64,000 bases of DNA from Gammaproteobacteria bacterium (GCA_020847075.1 JADLCS010000062.1:16450-80449); one strand, 5' to 3'. Positions 1 through 10,021 are shown, counted from the first letter of the stretch. Numbers and translations: made by a program. Notes: generated by a model not told the origin, from the letters alone.

Positions 1-2
1 CC

Positions 3-278
3 GCGCTCAAGCAGGCCTTTTCCGCCCACTTCTACTACCCCATGCTCGCCCGCCGCCAGGGCTGGGAAGGCGACGTCACGCTGGCCCTGCGGGTGGAGAT
101 CGACGGCCGCCTGACCGGCATCCACGTGGTCGGCAGTTCCGGCCATCGGGCGCTCGACAATGCCGCAGTCGACAGCCTGACGCGCGCGCGCGCGTTGCCG
201 CTGCCGGGCGGCGCGCTGGACGGGGGCCTGGACATGGTGCTGCCGGTACGTTACCGCCTGCTCGACACGCGCGTCTGA
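3..278 (+). CDS. TonB-family C-terminal domain protein (5' truncated by window edge)
   Basis: Open frame from window start; ALKQAFSAHFYYPMLARRQGWEGDVTLALRVEIDGRLTGIHVVGSSGHRALDNAAVDSL is a typical TonB C-terminal fold. Confidence 0.8.
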   Translation, partial: ALKQAFSAHFYYPMLARRQGWEGDVTLALRVEIDGRLTGIHVVGSSGHRALDNAAVDSLTRARALPLPGGALDGGLDMVLPVRYRLLDTRV

Positions 279-354
279 GGCCGGGCGTCCCGGCATATCG
301 GAGCGACGCGGCGAACGGTTACAATAGCGATCCGTTCACGAAAGGCAGCGCTCC

Positions 355-918
355 ATGGGACACCGTCTCTCCAGGATCTTCACCCGCAAGGGCGACAAGG
401 GCACCACCGGCCTCGGCGACGGCACCCAGGTCGGCAAGGACCACCCCCGCATCGAGGCCATCGGCGATATCGACGAGCTGAACAGCATGATGGGGTTGCT
501 GCTCAACAGTCAGGAGCTGCCCAAGGACCTGCATCACAGCCTGACCGAGATCCAGCAGACCCTGTTCGACATCGGCGCCGAGCTGAGCCTTCCGGGGACC
601 AGCACCTTCAAGGCCAAACCGGTCACCGGGCTGGAGAAACAGCTCGAGATGTACAACGCGACCCTGACCCCGCTGCGCGAGTTCATCCTGCCGGGCGGCA
701 ACGAGACCTCGGCGCGCTGCCATCTCGCGCGCGCCGTATGCCGCCGGGCGGAGCGGCACGTCTACGCGCTCAGCCGCATCCAGCCGGTGAATGAACACAT
801 CCTGGCCTACCTGAACCGGCTGTCCGACCTGCTGTTCGTCATCTCGCGCGTGCTGACGCGACTGGGCAACGGGCGCGAGACCTACTGGCGCTCGCCGCGC
901 ATCAAATCGGATTCCTGA
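355..918 (+). CDS. pduO: PduO-type cob(I)alamin adenosyltransferase
   Basis: FTRKGDKGTTGLGDGTQVGKDHPRIEAIGDIDELNS motif. Confidence 0.9.
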   Translation: MGHRLSRIFTRKGDKGTTGLGDGTQVGKDHPRIEAIGDIDELNSMMGLLLNSQELPKDLHHSLTEIQQTLFDIGAELSLPGTSTFKAKPVTGLEKQLEMYNATLTPLREFILPGGNETSARCHLARAVCRRAERHVYALSRIQPVNEHILAYLNRLSDLLFVISRVLTRLGNGRETYWRSPRIKSDS

Positions 919-924
919 TGAGCA

Positions 925-948
925 GGGGACAGATTTAAATCCGTCCCC
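925..948. repeat. Palindrome GGGGACAGATTTAAATCCGTCCCC
   Basis: Direct reading; between convergent pduO and btuF. Confidence 0.88.
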
Positions 949-966
949 AGCCTTACCGCACGCCAC

Positions 967-1851
967 TCACGGACGCGCGCCCGCGCCGAGGCGGGTGCGG
1001 GCGGTGTTGAGGATGTCGCACAACTGCTCCATGCCGTCGAGCAGGCGCGAGGTCGGGCGCGAGATCAGGTCGTCGTGGATGGTGAAGATATTGCCGAGGC
1101 GCGCCGCGGTGACGGTCGGCCAGCGGCGCCAGTTGTCCGGATCGCCGGCGGAGGCGTTGATCAGGATCGCCTGCGGGTCGCTGGCGATGACGGCCTCGAT
1201 GTCCACGGTGGGCGCGAGCAGCGGTAGCGAGGCAAAGACATTCTCGCCGCCGCACTGGCGCAGCACGTCGCTGATGAAGTGCGCGCCGTTGATGGTCATC
1301 AGCGGTCGCTCCCAGATCTGGTAGAACACCCGCACGGGCGTGCGCCCGGCGTATCGCCGCTGCAGATCGGCGTATTTCACGCGAAAGGCGTCGGCGGCGG
1401 CGTCCGCGGCCTCCTCCGTCCCGGTCAGCCGGCCGAGGTCCTCGATGATATTCGGGATGCGCGCGATCCGCTCCGGCTCGAGGACATAGACCTTGAGCCC
1501 CAGCCGCTCCAGCTTCTCGTAGTCCTCGCGGTTATTGCCCGTCTTCCACGCGACGACCAGATCGGGCTTCAGCGCCAGGATCTGCTCGATGTTCAGGCGC
1601 GAGGCCTCGCCGATGCGCGGTACGCGCTGCGCCGCATCCGGAAAATCGCTGTAGGCCACCGCGCCGATGAGCCGGTCGCCCGCGCCCGCCTCGAACAGCA
1701 GCTCGGTCAGGTTCGGCGCGAGGCTGACGATGCGCGCGGCAGGCCGTTCCAGGGTCAGCTCGCGGCCACGATCGTCCGGCACGGTCACGGCCTGGGCCAC
1801 GCCACAGGCCAGCGCCAGCATCAGGGCCGGAATCAGGGAAAGTCTTCTCAT
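967..1851 (-). CDS. btuF: Cobalamin-binding periplasmic protein (BtuF-like)
   Basis: Signal peptide plus RIVSLAPNLTELLFEAGAGDRLIGAVAYSDFP; ATG at 1851 overlaps the stop of the next gene. Confidence 0.8.
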   Translation of the reverse strand: MRRLSLIPALMLALACGVAQAVTVPDDRGRELTLERPAARIVSLAPNLTELLFEAGAGDRLIGAVAYSDFPDAAQRVPRIGEASRLNIEQILALKPDLVVAWKTGNNREDYEKLERLGLKVYVLEPERIARIPNIIEDLGRLTGTEEAADAAADAFRVKYADLQRRYAGRTPVRVFYQIWERPLMTINGAHFISDVLRQCGGENVFASLPLLAPTVDIEAVIASDPQAILINASAGDPDNWRRWPTVTAARLGNIFTIHDDLISRPTSRLLDGMEQLCDILNTARTRLGAGARP

Positions 1852-2435
1852 CAGGAAACTCCTTCGATGACCAGCGTGGGCGGGCGATCGCCCTCGCTGC
1901 GGATGCGGATCCGCGCCGCGTAACCGACGCTGATCCGGAACATGTTCGGCAGCGGCATGCCGAGGACATGGCCGAGCACGGCGCGCAGAGTGCCGGCATG
2001 GGCGATGAGCAGCGCCCGCTCGCCGGCGCTCCGCCGCAGGATATCGCCCCACCCCGCGAGTACGCGGCGCTGGAAATCCGCGAGCGGCTCGGCGCCGGCG
2101 GGCGGATGCGCGAGCGGGTCGTTGAAGAAGCGCGCCAACTGGCCCGGATCCCGCAGGTGGATCTCCTCCGGCGTCAGCCCTTCCCACACGCCGTAACCGA
2201 GTTCCTGCAGGCGCGCGTCCTCGTGCACCGGCACGCCCAGGCGCTCGCCGAGCGCCTGGGCGAAGGCCGCGCAGCGCCGCAGCGGCGAGGTATGGATGCG
2301 CTGCCAGGACGGCCCGCCCGCGACCGCGGCCTCCATCTGGCGCCAGCCCTCCGCGGTCAGCGGGTCGTCAGTCGCACCGCGATAGCGCCGCCCGCCTTCC
2401 GGTTCGCCGTGCCGGATCAGGTCGATGATCGCCAT
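1851..2435 (-). CDS. cobC: Histidine phosphatase family, alpha-ribazole phosphatase-like (CobC)
   Basis: LIRHGEPEGGRRYRGATDDPLTAEG phosphohistidine motif; B12 gene context. Confidence 0.75.
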   Translation of the reverse strand: MAIIDLIRHGEPEGGRRYRGATDDPLTAEGWRQMEAAVAGGPSWQRIHTSPLRRCAAFAQALGERLGVPVHEDARLQELGYGVWEGLTPEEIHLRDPGQLARFFNDPLAHPPAGAEPLADFQRRVLAGWGDILRRSAGERALLIAHAGTLRAVLGHVLGMPLPNMFRISVGYAARIRIRSEGDRPPTLVIEGVS

Positions 2436-2442
2436 CGCCGCC

Positions 2443-3342
2443 TCAACTCAACCAGCCGGCGATGGTGAGCAGGGCGAAGGCGGTCAGCCAGACGATGACC
2501 GTGCGGTTGACCAACGCCTCCGCCTCGGTGACGTCATCGCGCAAGGCGTCGTTCCCGCGCCCGGTTTCGAGATTGAACAGGCGCAGCGCGCCCAGTCCGC
2601 TGTCGGTCAGCACCCGCCGGTTGCCGGTATAGAGGTCGCCGCCCCGGTCGCGCGCGCCAGCGCGCCACTGCTGCATCGCCTCGACGAAACTGCCGATGAC
2701 GGCGTAACAAATGGCGGTGATGCGCGCGGGGATCCAGTCGAGCAGGGCGTGGATCCGCAGCACGGCGTTCAGAAAGCCCGAGCTCATGACATTCGCGCTC
2801 TGCCGCGCGCCCTTGAGCTGGCAGATCGAGCGGTAGAGGACGGCGCCGACCGGCCCGATCAGCGCGAACCAGAACAGGATCGCGAGCAGGCGCTCGTTGT
2901 TGCGGATCAGCATGACCTCGATCAGCTTGCGGTTCATCTCGTCGGAGTTCGCCGGCGGACCCTCGCGCAGCAGCTCGCGCACGTACATATAGGCCGCCTC
3001 GGGGTCGTCGCGTTCGAGCGCGCGCCGGTAATCCTCCAGCTCCGGCGCCAGCCCGCGCACGCCGATGCTGGCGATCAGCACCGCCACCGCGAAGACCAGC
3101 TTGATCAGCCAGACGATGAATCCCTCGCCGCTCGCCAGGACGAGCTGGATCAGGCCGACGACCAGCACGCCGGGGGCGAGTGCGAGCGCCACGCCGTATG
3201 GGCCGCCGAACCAGGGTTCCTTGCCCGTGCGCTGCCACAGCCAGGCGGTGTAGTCGATCAGCCACTGATACGGCAGCACGGCGCGGAACGACTTCCACAG
3301 GCCCTCCGTACCCAGGGTGATGAGCATGGCAATCAGATTCAT
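2443..3342 (-). CDS. ampE: AmpE-like regulatory membrane protein
   Basis: Multi-TM protein next to ampD; AmpE-like sequence. Confidence 0.7.
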   Translation of the reverse strand: MNLIAMLITLGTEGLWKSFRAVLPYQWLIDYTAWLWQRTGKEPWFGGPYGVALALAPGVLVVGLIQLVLASGEGFIVWLIKLVFAVAVLIASIGVRGLAPELEDYRRALERDDPEAAYMYVRELLREGPPANSDEMNRKLIEVMLIRNNERLLAILFWFALIGPVGAVLYRSICQLKGARQSANVMSSGFLNAVLRIHALLDWIPARITAICYAVIGSFVEAMQQWRAGARDRGGDLYTGNRRVLTDSGLGALRLFNLETGRGNDALRDDVTEAEALVNRTVIVWLTAFALLTIAGWLS

Positions 3343-3351
3343 GACGACTCT

Positions 3352-3924
3352 CTAGACAAGTCTCCGGTCCGCGCGATCGAGCAAAGTATACAACCGATTC
3401 CAGTCGAAATGGGGTCCGGGGTCGGTCTTGCGGCCGGGTGCGATGTCGCAATGGCCGACGATATGTCCACGCACGATCCCCGGATAATGCTGCATCAATA
3501 CGCGCGCGATATCGGCAAGCTGCTCATACTGGACCGCTTCGTAGGGATCGTCGTCCGATCCCTCGAGTTCGATGCCGATGGAAAAATCGTTGCATGCCTC
3601 CCGGCCGTGGAAGGACGATCGGCCCGCATGCCAGGCGCGCCGGTCGAACGGCACGTACTGCGTCACGAAGCCGTCGCGCCCGATCAGTACGTGGGCCGAC
3701 ACGCGCTGGTCATGGATCGTCCCGAAATACGGGTGCGCCCGCGGATCCAGCGTATTGGTGAACAGGGCATCGATCCAGCGGCCGTCGCCGTATTCGCGCG
3801 GCGGAAGGCTGATGCCATGCACGACCAGCAGATCGATCAGACCGCCGGCCGGCCGGTCGTCCCGGTTGGGAGACGGGACGCGCCGCACGGGGACCAGCCA
3901 GCCATCGCTCAGGGAATACTCCAT
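3352..3924 (-). CDS. ampD: 1,6-anhydro-N-acetylmuramyl-L-alanine amidase
   Basis: VVHGISLPPREYGDG...SAHVLIGRDGFVTQYVPFDRRAWHAGRSSF...GHCDIAPGRKTDPGPHFDW. Confidence 0.93.
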   Translation of the reverse strand: MEYSLSDGWLVPVRRVPSPNRDDRPAGGLIDLLVVHGISLPPREYGDGRWIDALFTNTLDPRAHPYFGTIHDQRVSAHVLIGRDGFVTQYVPFDRRAWHAGRSSFHGREACNDFSIGIELEGSDDDPYEAVQYEQLADIARVLMQHYPGIVRGHIVGHCDIAPGRKTDPGPHFDWNRLYTLLDRADRRLV

Positions 3925-4015
3925 TCAGCACCCGCCATTCATTCCGCATGCCGCCCATCAAGATACCGTAAATTCATGGGGAAATCGTGACGGCCGCGCG
4001 GCCGTCGGCGCCGGA

Positions 4016-4939
4016 TCAGGCCAGCGTGGCGGGATGCTGCAGCAGGGTGGCCTTGAGATCGAAGGCGTCGATCAGCTCGAAATCGCGCACCTGGCCGTCC
4101 CGGATCTTGCCGTTCAGCGCGATGACGAAATGACCGGTATCGCGGCGCAGCACCTTGCCGGTCAGCACGAAGCGGCGCGACTGCGCCGGCAGGTCCAGGC
4201 TGACGATCATGTTGCGCCGCTCGATCAGCGGCACCGCGCCGGATTCGCCCGACTCGTCCAGACGTACGCGCAGCGCGGTCTCGGTGAAATCGACCAGGGT
4301 ACAGGGATAGTGCGGCGAATCCTCGGAGAACTGCATGCTCGCGGGGATGGAGGTCTTCACCCGCCGCTGCTGACGCTGATCGATATGATTCAGGGTATCG
4401 AGCAGCACCTCGAGCTGGATCACGGCATGATTGGCGTAATATCCCTCGCGCATCAGGATGCGCTTGCGCACCGTGGTATTGACGTGAGGGATCCCCTTCT
4501 CGCTGAAAATCGACATCAGCGTCAAAATATCGCCGCGGCGGAAGCGCCCACCCCGCGGAGTATCCGACTGGCGGCGGTAATCCCGCGCGTCGCCGACGGA
4601 GACGTCCGGAATCAACAGGCTGAAGTGGCATATCTGGCCGATCGGCCGGTCGTTCCGCCCGTCCTCCAGCACAAAGACCGGCGCGCCGCGCCCGGTGTCG
4701 ACACGGACATCGCGTTGCGTATACACGAGATGGCTGTTGATGCCATAGGCGATGATGATGGATTCGAAGGTGATTTCCTTGTGATATTCCGGGTAATAGC
4801 GGAACTTGCTGCCAATGGGAAAACAGCGCATCAGTTCCACCAGACGCTCCGGATCGAGCGCGGGCTCCGACTCGGCGGATCTCCGCGCCGCGCGGCCCTG
4901 CCCCAGCATATTGGACATGAATCTCATCATGGCGGACAT
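4016..4939 (-). CDS. PilZ-domain (c-di-GMP-binding-like) protein
   Basis: QRRVKTSIPASMQF...CTLVDFTETALRVRLDE pattern; ATG at 4939 chosen over the longer track ORF. Confidence 0.65.
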   Translation of the reverse strand: MSAMMRFMSNMLGQGRAARRSAESEPALDPERLVELMRCFPIGSKFRYYPEYHKEITFESIIIAYGINSHLVYTQRDVRVDTGRGAPVFVLEDGRNDRPIGQICHFSLLIPDVSVGDARDYRRQSDTPRGGRFRRGDILTLMSIFSEKGIPHVNTTVRKRILMREGYYANHAVIQLEVLLDTLNHIDQRQQRRVKTSIPASMQFSEDSPHYPCTLVDFTETALRVRLDESGESGAVPLIERRNMIVSLDLPAQSRRFVLTGKVLRRDTGHFVIALNGKIRDGQVRDFELIDAFDLKATLLQHPATLA

Positions 4940-5068
4940 TGCATTGCAAAATCGGTGCCCGTTTTCGGATGGGGCACGCGGCGGACCCGCGGCGCGGCCG
5001 CGGTCGCGCCCGGTTGCATCGCGGGGGAAATCTTGCACAATAGCGAAACACCCCGGGAGAGGCCCACC

Positions 5069-5347
5069 ATGAAAAAAACCCGACAAGCCGTTTCCTCCAC
5101 CGCCATGTCCACCGGCATGGCCCTCGCGCTGGCCGTTGCCCTCGGCCTCATCGGCGGCTGCGCGGGTTCCGCCGGACAGAAACGGGACGCCGCGGCCCAG
5201 TCGGGCGAAGACTCCACCGCCAGCGCCCAGTTGCCCGGGTGCCGGACGGCGATCGACGACGTCACGCGCTACTGCGCGGGCGACGACGCCAGCACCGGCA
5301 AGTGCAACGACGCCAAGGCGCGGACGCGGAAAAGCTGCATCAACTGA
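5069..5347 (+). CDS. Small putative lipoprotein, function unknown
   Basis: MKKTRQ...LALAVALGLIGGCAGS lipobox-like; four further Cys in mature part. Confidence 0.5.
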   Translation: MKKTRQAVSSTAMSTGMALALAVALGLIGGCAGSAGQKRDAAAQSGEDSTASAQLPGCRTAIDDVTRYCAGDDASTGKCNDAKARTRKSCIN

Positions 5348-5507
5348 CGATACCGATGCCGGCCGCCCTTCGCGGCCGCGGGTCTCATGCCGGCCTCCGT
5401 GCCGCTTCTGATTCCCCTTGATTTCACAATGCCATCCGCCCGCAGCCCGGGACACCGGACTATGCGACAATGGCGCATCGCAATCACCGCGCCGACATGG
5501 ACCTCGC

Positions 5508-6716
5508 ATGACTTACCAGACCATCCTCGCCGCCTCGATCTTTCTCCTGTTCGCCTTCGCCATCGAGCAGATCTGCCGCCATCGCGGGATCCCGTCCGTC
5601 ATCGTGCTCGTACTGAGCGGCCTGATCGCCAAGCCGGTGCTCAATTACTACGGATTCGAACTGAACGGGGTCGACACCCTGGTCCCGATCATCGGCGCCG
5701 TCGGGCTGGTACTCATCGTGCTGGAGGGGGCGCTCGACATCGATCTCCGCAAGGACCATGCCCGCGTGCTCACGGCCACGGGCTCCATGGCGCTGGTGAG
5801 CATCGTGCTGTGCATCCTGTGCCTCTATCCCCTCGCCACCGCTCTGCTCTCGCTGAGCCCCGTGCAGGCGCTGCTGCTCGCCACGCCGTTCGCGGTCATC
5901 AGCAGCGCGGTGGCCATCTCGGGCAGTTCCATCCTGAACAAGGACGACCAGGAATTCGTGGTCTATGAAAGCTCGCTCTCGGATATCCTCGGCGTACTGT
6001 TTTTCTTCGCGCTGCTCGGATCGAACGGCACGCTGAGCGGGATCCTGTTCAATCTCGTCGGCGGCGGGCTGATATCCATCCTGCTTTCCATCGTCAGCGC
6101 CATCGTACTGGTACTGCTGCTGTTGCGCACCGACAGCCACATCCGCTTCATCCCGCTGCTCGCCGGGTTGTTCGCCCTATACGCGCTGGGCGAGCTGCTG
6201 CACTTCTCGCCGCTGATCATGGTGCTCATGCTCGGCCTGCTGCTCAACAAACCCACGGTCATCACGCGCTTCAAGCCGTTCAGCCGCTGGGTGCCCGCCG
6301 ATTACGGCCTGATCCTGTCCGAATTCCGCACCCTCGTCCTCGAGCTGACCTTCGTCGTACGCGGATTCTTCTTCTTTCTGCTCGGCTACTGGACGGACCC
6401 GCGCGATTTTCTGTCCCTCAAGGCCTGGCTCGCGGCGATCATCGCCCTCGCGATCATCTACACGGTGCGCATCGTATTGTTGCGCCTGATCGTCGGGCGC
6501 GAGCGTGTGAAGGTCCTGCTGTGGTTCGCCCCGCGCGGCCTCATCACGGTGCTGCTGTTCATCTACGCCAAGGAGGCCTTCACCCTGCCGCAATACCTGA
6601 CCGGATCGGCGATGCTGATCGTGCTGATCAGCGCGTTCCTGATGATGTTGTCGAAGCGGTTCGCCCACGGGGAACCCGAGGAACAGAAGACCGAACTCCA
6701 GGCCCGGGAATCCTGA
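5508..6716 (+). CDS. Cation:proton antiporter (CPA family)
   Basis: Multi-TM; MTYQTILAASIFLLFAFAIEQICRHRGIPSVIVLVLSGLI. Confidence 0.8.
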   Translation: MTYQTILAASIFLLFAFAIEQICRHRGIPSVIVLVLSGLIAKPVLNYYGFELNGVDTLVPIIGAVGLVLIVLEGALDIDLRKDHARVLTATGSMALVSIVLCILCLYPLATALLSLSPVQALLLATPFAVISSAVAISGSSILNKDDQEFVVYESSLSDILGVLFFFALLGSNGTLSGILFNLVGGGLISILLSIVSAIVLVLLLLRTDSHIRFIPLLAGLFALYALGELLHFSPLIMVLMLGLLLNKPTVITRFKPFSRWVPADYGLILSEFRTLVLELTFVVRGFFFFLLGYWTDPRDFLSLKAWLAAIIALAIIYTVRIVLLRLIVGRERVKVLLWFAPRGLITVLLFIYAKEAFTLPQYLTGSAMLIVLISAFLMMLSKRFAHGEPEEQKTELQARES

Positions 6717-6767
6717 ATCCGCGGAAAAACCCGGGACCGGATGCGACGTCGGGTCCGGCGGCCTCCG

Positions 6768-6843
<76 letters not shown>

Positions 6844-6960
6844 ATGGGTGGGACTGGTCGTGCGGGAAAGACAAAACCATTTTTGGGCGGGGGCAGTATA
6901 AAAGATCGACCCGCGAGCGACAAGCGACGCGCGTGAACCGCAACGGCGGCCGACCTCCGG

Positions 6961-7380
6961 TCAGTGCGACGGCCGCACCCGGATCACGACGTCCACGCCG
7001 TCGATATGCGTCCCCGTCGGCGGGGTGGGCAACCCCTCGATGCTGAGCTCGTCGGCGTCGAGATCCATCAGCATCCCGGTATCCACGTTGTAGATATGGT
7101 AGTGGGGATGGGTGGTCGAATCGTAGAATACCTTCGTCGAGTTGATGATCACCTCGCGAATCAGTCCCTTGCGGGTAAACAGGCCGAGGGTGTTGTACAC
7201 CGTGGCCTTGGACACATAGGCGCCGTTGGTCTTATTCACCTGATCCAGTACCTGATCGGCGGACAGGTGCTGCGGCCTGGCGAACAGCACGGCCGCGATC
7301 TGCATGCGCTGCTGGGTGGGCTTGATATCGTGCTCCTGGAGCATCTGGATCAGTTCGGCATTCGTTTGCGGATAGCTCAT
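6961..7380 (-). CDS. Fur/PerR-family transcriptional regulator
   Basis: IKPTQQRMQIAAVLFARPQHLSADQVLDQVNKTNGAYVSKATVYNTLGLFTRKGLI. Confidence 0.88.
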   Translation of the reverse strand: MSYPQTNAELIQMLQEHDIKPTQQRMQIAAVLFARPQHLSADQVLDQVNKTNGAYVSKATVYNTLGLFTRKGLIREVIINSTKVFYDSTTHPHYHIYNVDTGMLMDLDADELSIEGLPTPPTGTHIDGVDVVIRVRPSH

Positions 7381-7657
7381 TCTCTCACCACTGCCTGAAT
7401 ATCGTCGTCCGGCATCCTGCCGCCACACCCACTATATATAGAGTCACACCTTATAGCGTCCTGCCCGGTAATTTTATGAAATCGACCGTCAGGTTTCATC
7501 TATTTTATCCGCGACCCCTGCCCTGTCAACGATTAAGATTCTGATATACCTGAAAAAAACAGGGTCATCCGGCGAGGCGCGCCGACGCCCCGCCACCGGC
7601 CCCCCTCCCGACCTAAGGTTTCCCCGCCCGCGCGCCGTTAACCCGCACAGAGAAGAG

Positions 7658-7673
7658 TGTGACGGGCGTCACA
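7658..7673. promoter_or_regulatory. CRP/FNR-like perfect palindrome TGTGACGGGCGTCACA
   Basis: Matches TGTGA-N6-TCACA exactly; 26 bp before the ATG at 7700. Confidence 0.45.
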
Positions 7674-7699
7674 ACTCCGAGCGCAGGGAGGAAGCAGGC

Positions 7700-7927
7700 A
7701 TGGAAACGAGTCTGGTCGGCGCCGAGGCGGCGGGTGGAGGCAGGGCATTCTTCCGCAGCAAGCGCATCTTTTATCACAACACCCTGGATACCGCATCCAG
7801 CGGCTGGTGCTTCACGGTACGGGGCGGCCTGGTCTACGGTCCCTTCGAAACCCAGAACTTCGCGGAGCGGATGCTGGCGGGGCTGATCGAGAAGTTCAAG
7901 CGCGCCGGCGACACCGGCGGGCGCTGA
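7700..7927 (+). CDS. Small protein with GYF_2/DUF6316-like domain
   Basis: WCFTVRGGLVYGPFETQNFAERMLAGLIEKFKRAGDTGGR; SD GGGAGG upstream. Confidence 0.65.
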   Translation: METSLVGAEAAGGGRAFFRSKRIFYHNTLDTASSGWCFTVRGGLVYGPFETQNFAERMLAGLIEKFKRAGDTGGR

Positions 7928-8052
7928 CCCGTCCCCGGCCGGTCAACTTTCCCCATGCCCGGCCGTTAACCATGTGAGTTTCAATGAGATAGGTCCCGGC
8001 CCCGGATCGGGGCCGATGCCGTTTCAGCCTCATCGCAACATCGATACAGGGG

Positions 8053-9192
8053 ATGAACAACTTGCTGCCCTCACTCACTGTCCTGCTGGTCGGAACGATC
8101 ATTCTCCTGCTGAGCGCCCTCGGCCTCGTGGCCGGCCTCCATCTGCGCCGGAGCCGTCTGCACCAGAACGACCTCCAGGCGGTCATGGACATCGCGCGCC
8201 ACGTCGGGCAGTCACCCGCCGCCCGACCGGGACATGCGCCCGGCCTTCCGCCCGAGCCCATCCATGGAGAATTCGTCGAGCGCACCAACCGGACCATCGG
8301 CGAGATCCACGAGGCCATCGCGCGGCTGGATGTGAAGCTCGGCCAGACCCATCGCGAAGACGTCATGCGCGACGAAGAGCTCGATCGCAGAATCGGGAAG
8401 GAAGACCACCGGATCCTCGCGCTGCAACAGGAATTGCAGGACCTCAGGACACGGCACACGGACCTCGAGCAGCAACTGCAACAACTGCGCGCCGGGATCG
8501 AAGACCGCGCCCGCCGCGAGGCCTCCGCCGAAGCGAAGACCGCCGAGACATCGATATCGACAACGGCAGCGGCGCCGGCCGGCGGCACGGCATCGATGGA
8601 CGACTTCGCCCTGCCCGAATCCGTGCTCAACGAACTGAAGGAAGTGGTCCAATCCGCCACGCGCCAGCCGCGCCCCGCGCCCGCGATGAAACCGCAGGTC
8701 GCCCGAATGCCGACCGATATGCCCCGCCCGGCGGCTTCCGCGCACAAGACCGCCGCACCGCCGACGCCGGCACACCCGGCCACCGCACGCTCGGCCGGCG
8801 CCGTGGCGCATGCGGTCGCGCACAAGGAAAAGGTATCGGTCGAAGAACCCCAGTTCGCCTTCGATCCCGCGCGGATCGACGATCTGTTCAACGCGCCATC
8901 CTTCATCCCGGGCGCCGCGAATGCGGGCATCAATGTGGAGGAGCTCGACCTCGAGGACCTGAACCCGGACCCTCCCGATGCAGGCGCGGAGAACCCGGAG
9001 GAACCCCCGCACTACGACGCGGAACGCGTGTTCTATCAGGCCTCGCCGCAGACCGGGATCAAGGCGGGCTGGTATTTCACCGTACGCGGCGGCAAGACAC
9101 ACGGCCCGTTCGGCACCAAGGAGGCCGGCGAGCGCGTGCTCCAGGAAATGATCGAGCAGTTCAAACGCACCGGCGACAGCGGCGGCCGCTGA
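8053..9192 (+). CDS. Membrane-anchored coiled-coil protein with the same C-terminal domain as the gene at 7700
   Basis: N-terminal TM helix, coiled coil, C-terminal GWYFTVRGGKTHGPFGTKEAGERVLQEMIEQFKRTGDSGGR. Confidence 0.75.
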   Translation: MNNLLPSLTVLLVGTIILLLSALGLVAGLHLRRSRLHQNDLQAVMDIARHVGQSPAARPGHAPGLPPEPIHGEFVERTNRTIGEIHEAIARLDVKLGQTHREDVMRDEELDRRIGKEDHRILALQQELQDLRTRHTDLEQQLQQLRAGIEDRARREASAEAKTAETSISTTAAAPAGGTASMDDFALPESVLNELKEVVQSATRQPRPAPAMKPQVARMPTDMPRPAASAHKTAAPPTPAHPATARSAGAVAHAVAHKEKVSVEEPQFAFDPARIDDLFNAPSFIPGAANAGINVEELDLEDLNPDPPDAGAENPEEPPHYDAERVFYQASPQTGIKAGWYFTVRGGKTHGPFGTKEAGERVLQEMIEQFKRTGDSGGR

Positions 9193-9222
9193 CCACCGGC
9201 GCGCCGCCTTCTCTCCGCGCCT

Positions 9223-9507
9223 CTAGCGGGAATCCGGAGACAGATATTCGTCCCGGCAGGCGTCGCGCAGCATCTCCGCTGCGGCGTCGCTGCCGATCCG
9301 CGGCAGAACGCTGAACAGACAGCCGCGGTAATTACGCTCCCGCTCCGCCTGCGACACGACGCCCTCGACCGGAGCGGTGCGCAGGATCCGTATGCGCTCA
9401 TCGAACGCACCGTCCGCGGCCACGCCTTCGCGCCCGAACCACAACGCCCCGGACAACATCACCGCGAACACCCCCACCCCACACAATACGACCCGTCTCC
9501 CGTTCAT
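9223..9507 (-). CDS. Small exported hypothetical protein
   Basis: Hydrophobic N-terminal segment then a short Cys-containing mature region. Confidence 0.5.
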   Translation of the reverse strand: MNGRRVVLCGVGVFAVMLSGALWFGREGVAADGAFDERIRILRTAPVEGVVSQAERERNYRGCLFSVLPRIGSDAAAEMLRDACRDEYLSPDSR

Positions 9508-9782
9508 CGCCCTTCCCCCTTCAAGCCTGGCTCATCCGAATTCATCGCTTCCGCGCGCGCAGCCGCGCCGGCGGCGGGTCCGCGCGGCATCAGGATGACA
9601 AAGAATGCGACGAAAAAGTACCCCGACGACACTTGGAGGAGGGGGGATCGAGCCGCCGAGGCATAAAGGACCAGAGAGGATCGGTCGAGGCAGGCGAGCA
9701 CGCCTGCGCCACCCTGCACAGTAAAACGGATCGCGCTTAACCCCGGCTTAACGGCATCAGCCCGCGCGCGCCCGGAACCGCC

Positions 9783-9817
9783 AAAAAAATAGCCCCCGGT
9801 GGAGGAACGCGGGGGCC
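9783..9817 (-). terminator. Rho-independent-type hairpin, reverse strand
   Basis: GCCCCCG...CGGGGGC with A7 on the + strand 5' side (T-tract on reverse strand). Confidence 0.55.
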
Positions 9818-9917
9818 AAGGATCAGGTAGGAGACAAACTGTTACAAATTCAGACCGGCGGCCCCGGAAAAGGTTCCATGAAAATCCAGAAATCCTTTAT
9901 GTGTATGAAATTCATTC

Positions 9918-9945
9918 AAAAAAAGCCCCGCAGGGGGTGCGGGGC
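9918..9945 (-). terminator. Rho-independent terminator, reverse strand
   Basis: GCCCCGCA-CCCCC-TGCGGGGC followed by TTTTTTT on the reverse strand. Confidence 0.75.
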
Positions 9946-10021
9946 GAATGAGGGGATGTTGCCAGGAGAGAAACTTGAAGCCCCATCCGTGGGCATAGGA
10001 CTCCTTACCTCGGAATTTCTG

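Noticed and set aside
9504-9719. 71-aa reverse ORF overlapping the next gene by ATGA
   Set aside because: Has a hydrophobic stretch but no convincing SD or family; kept out of features
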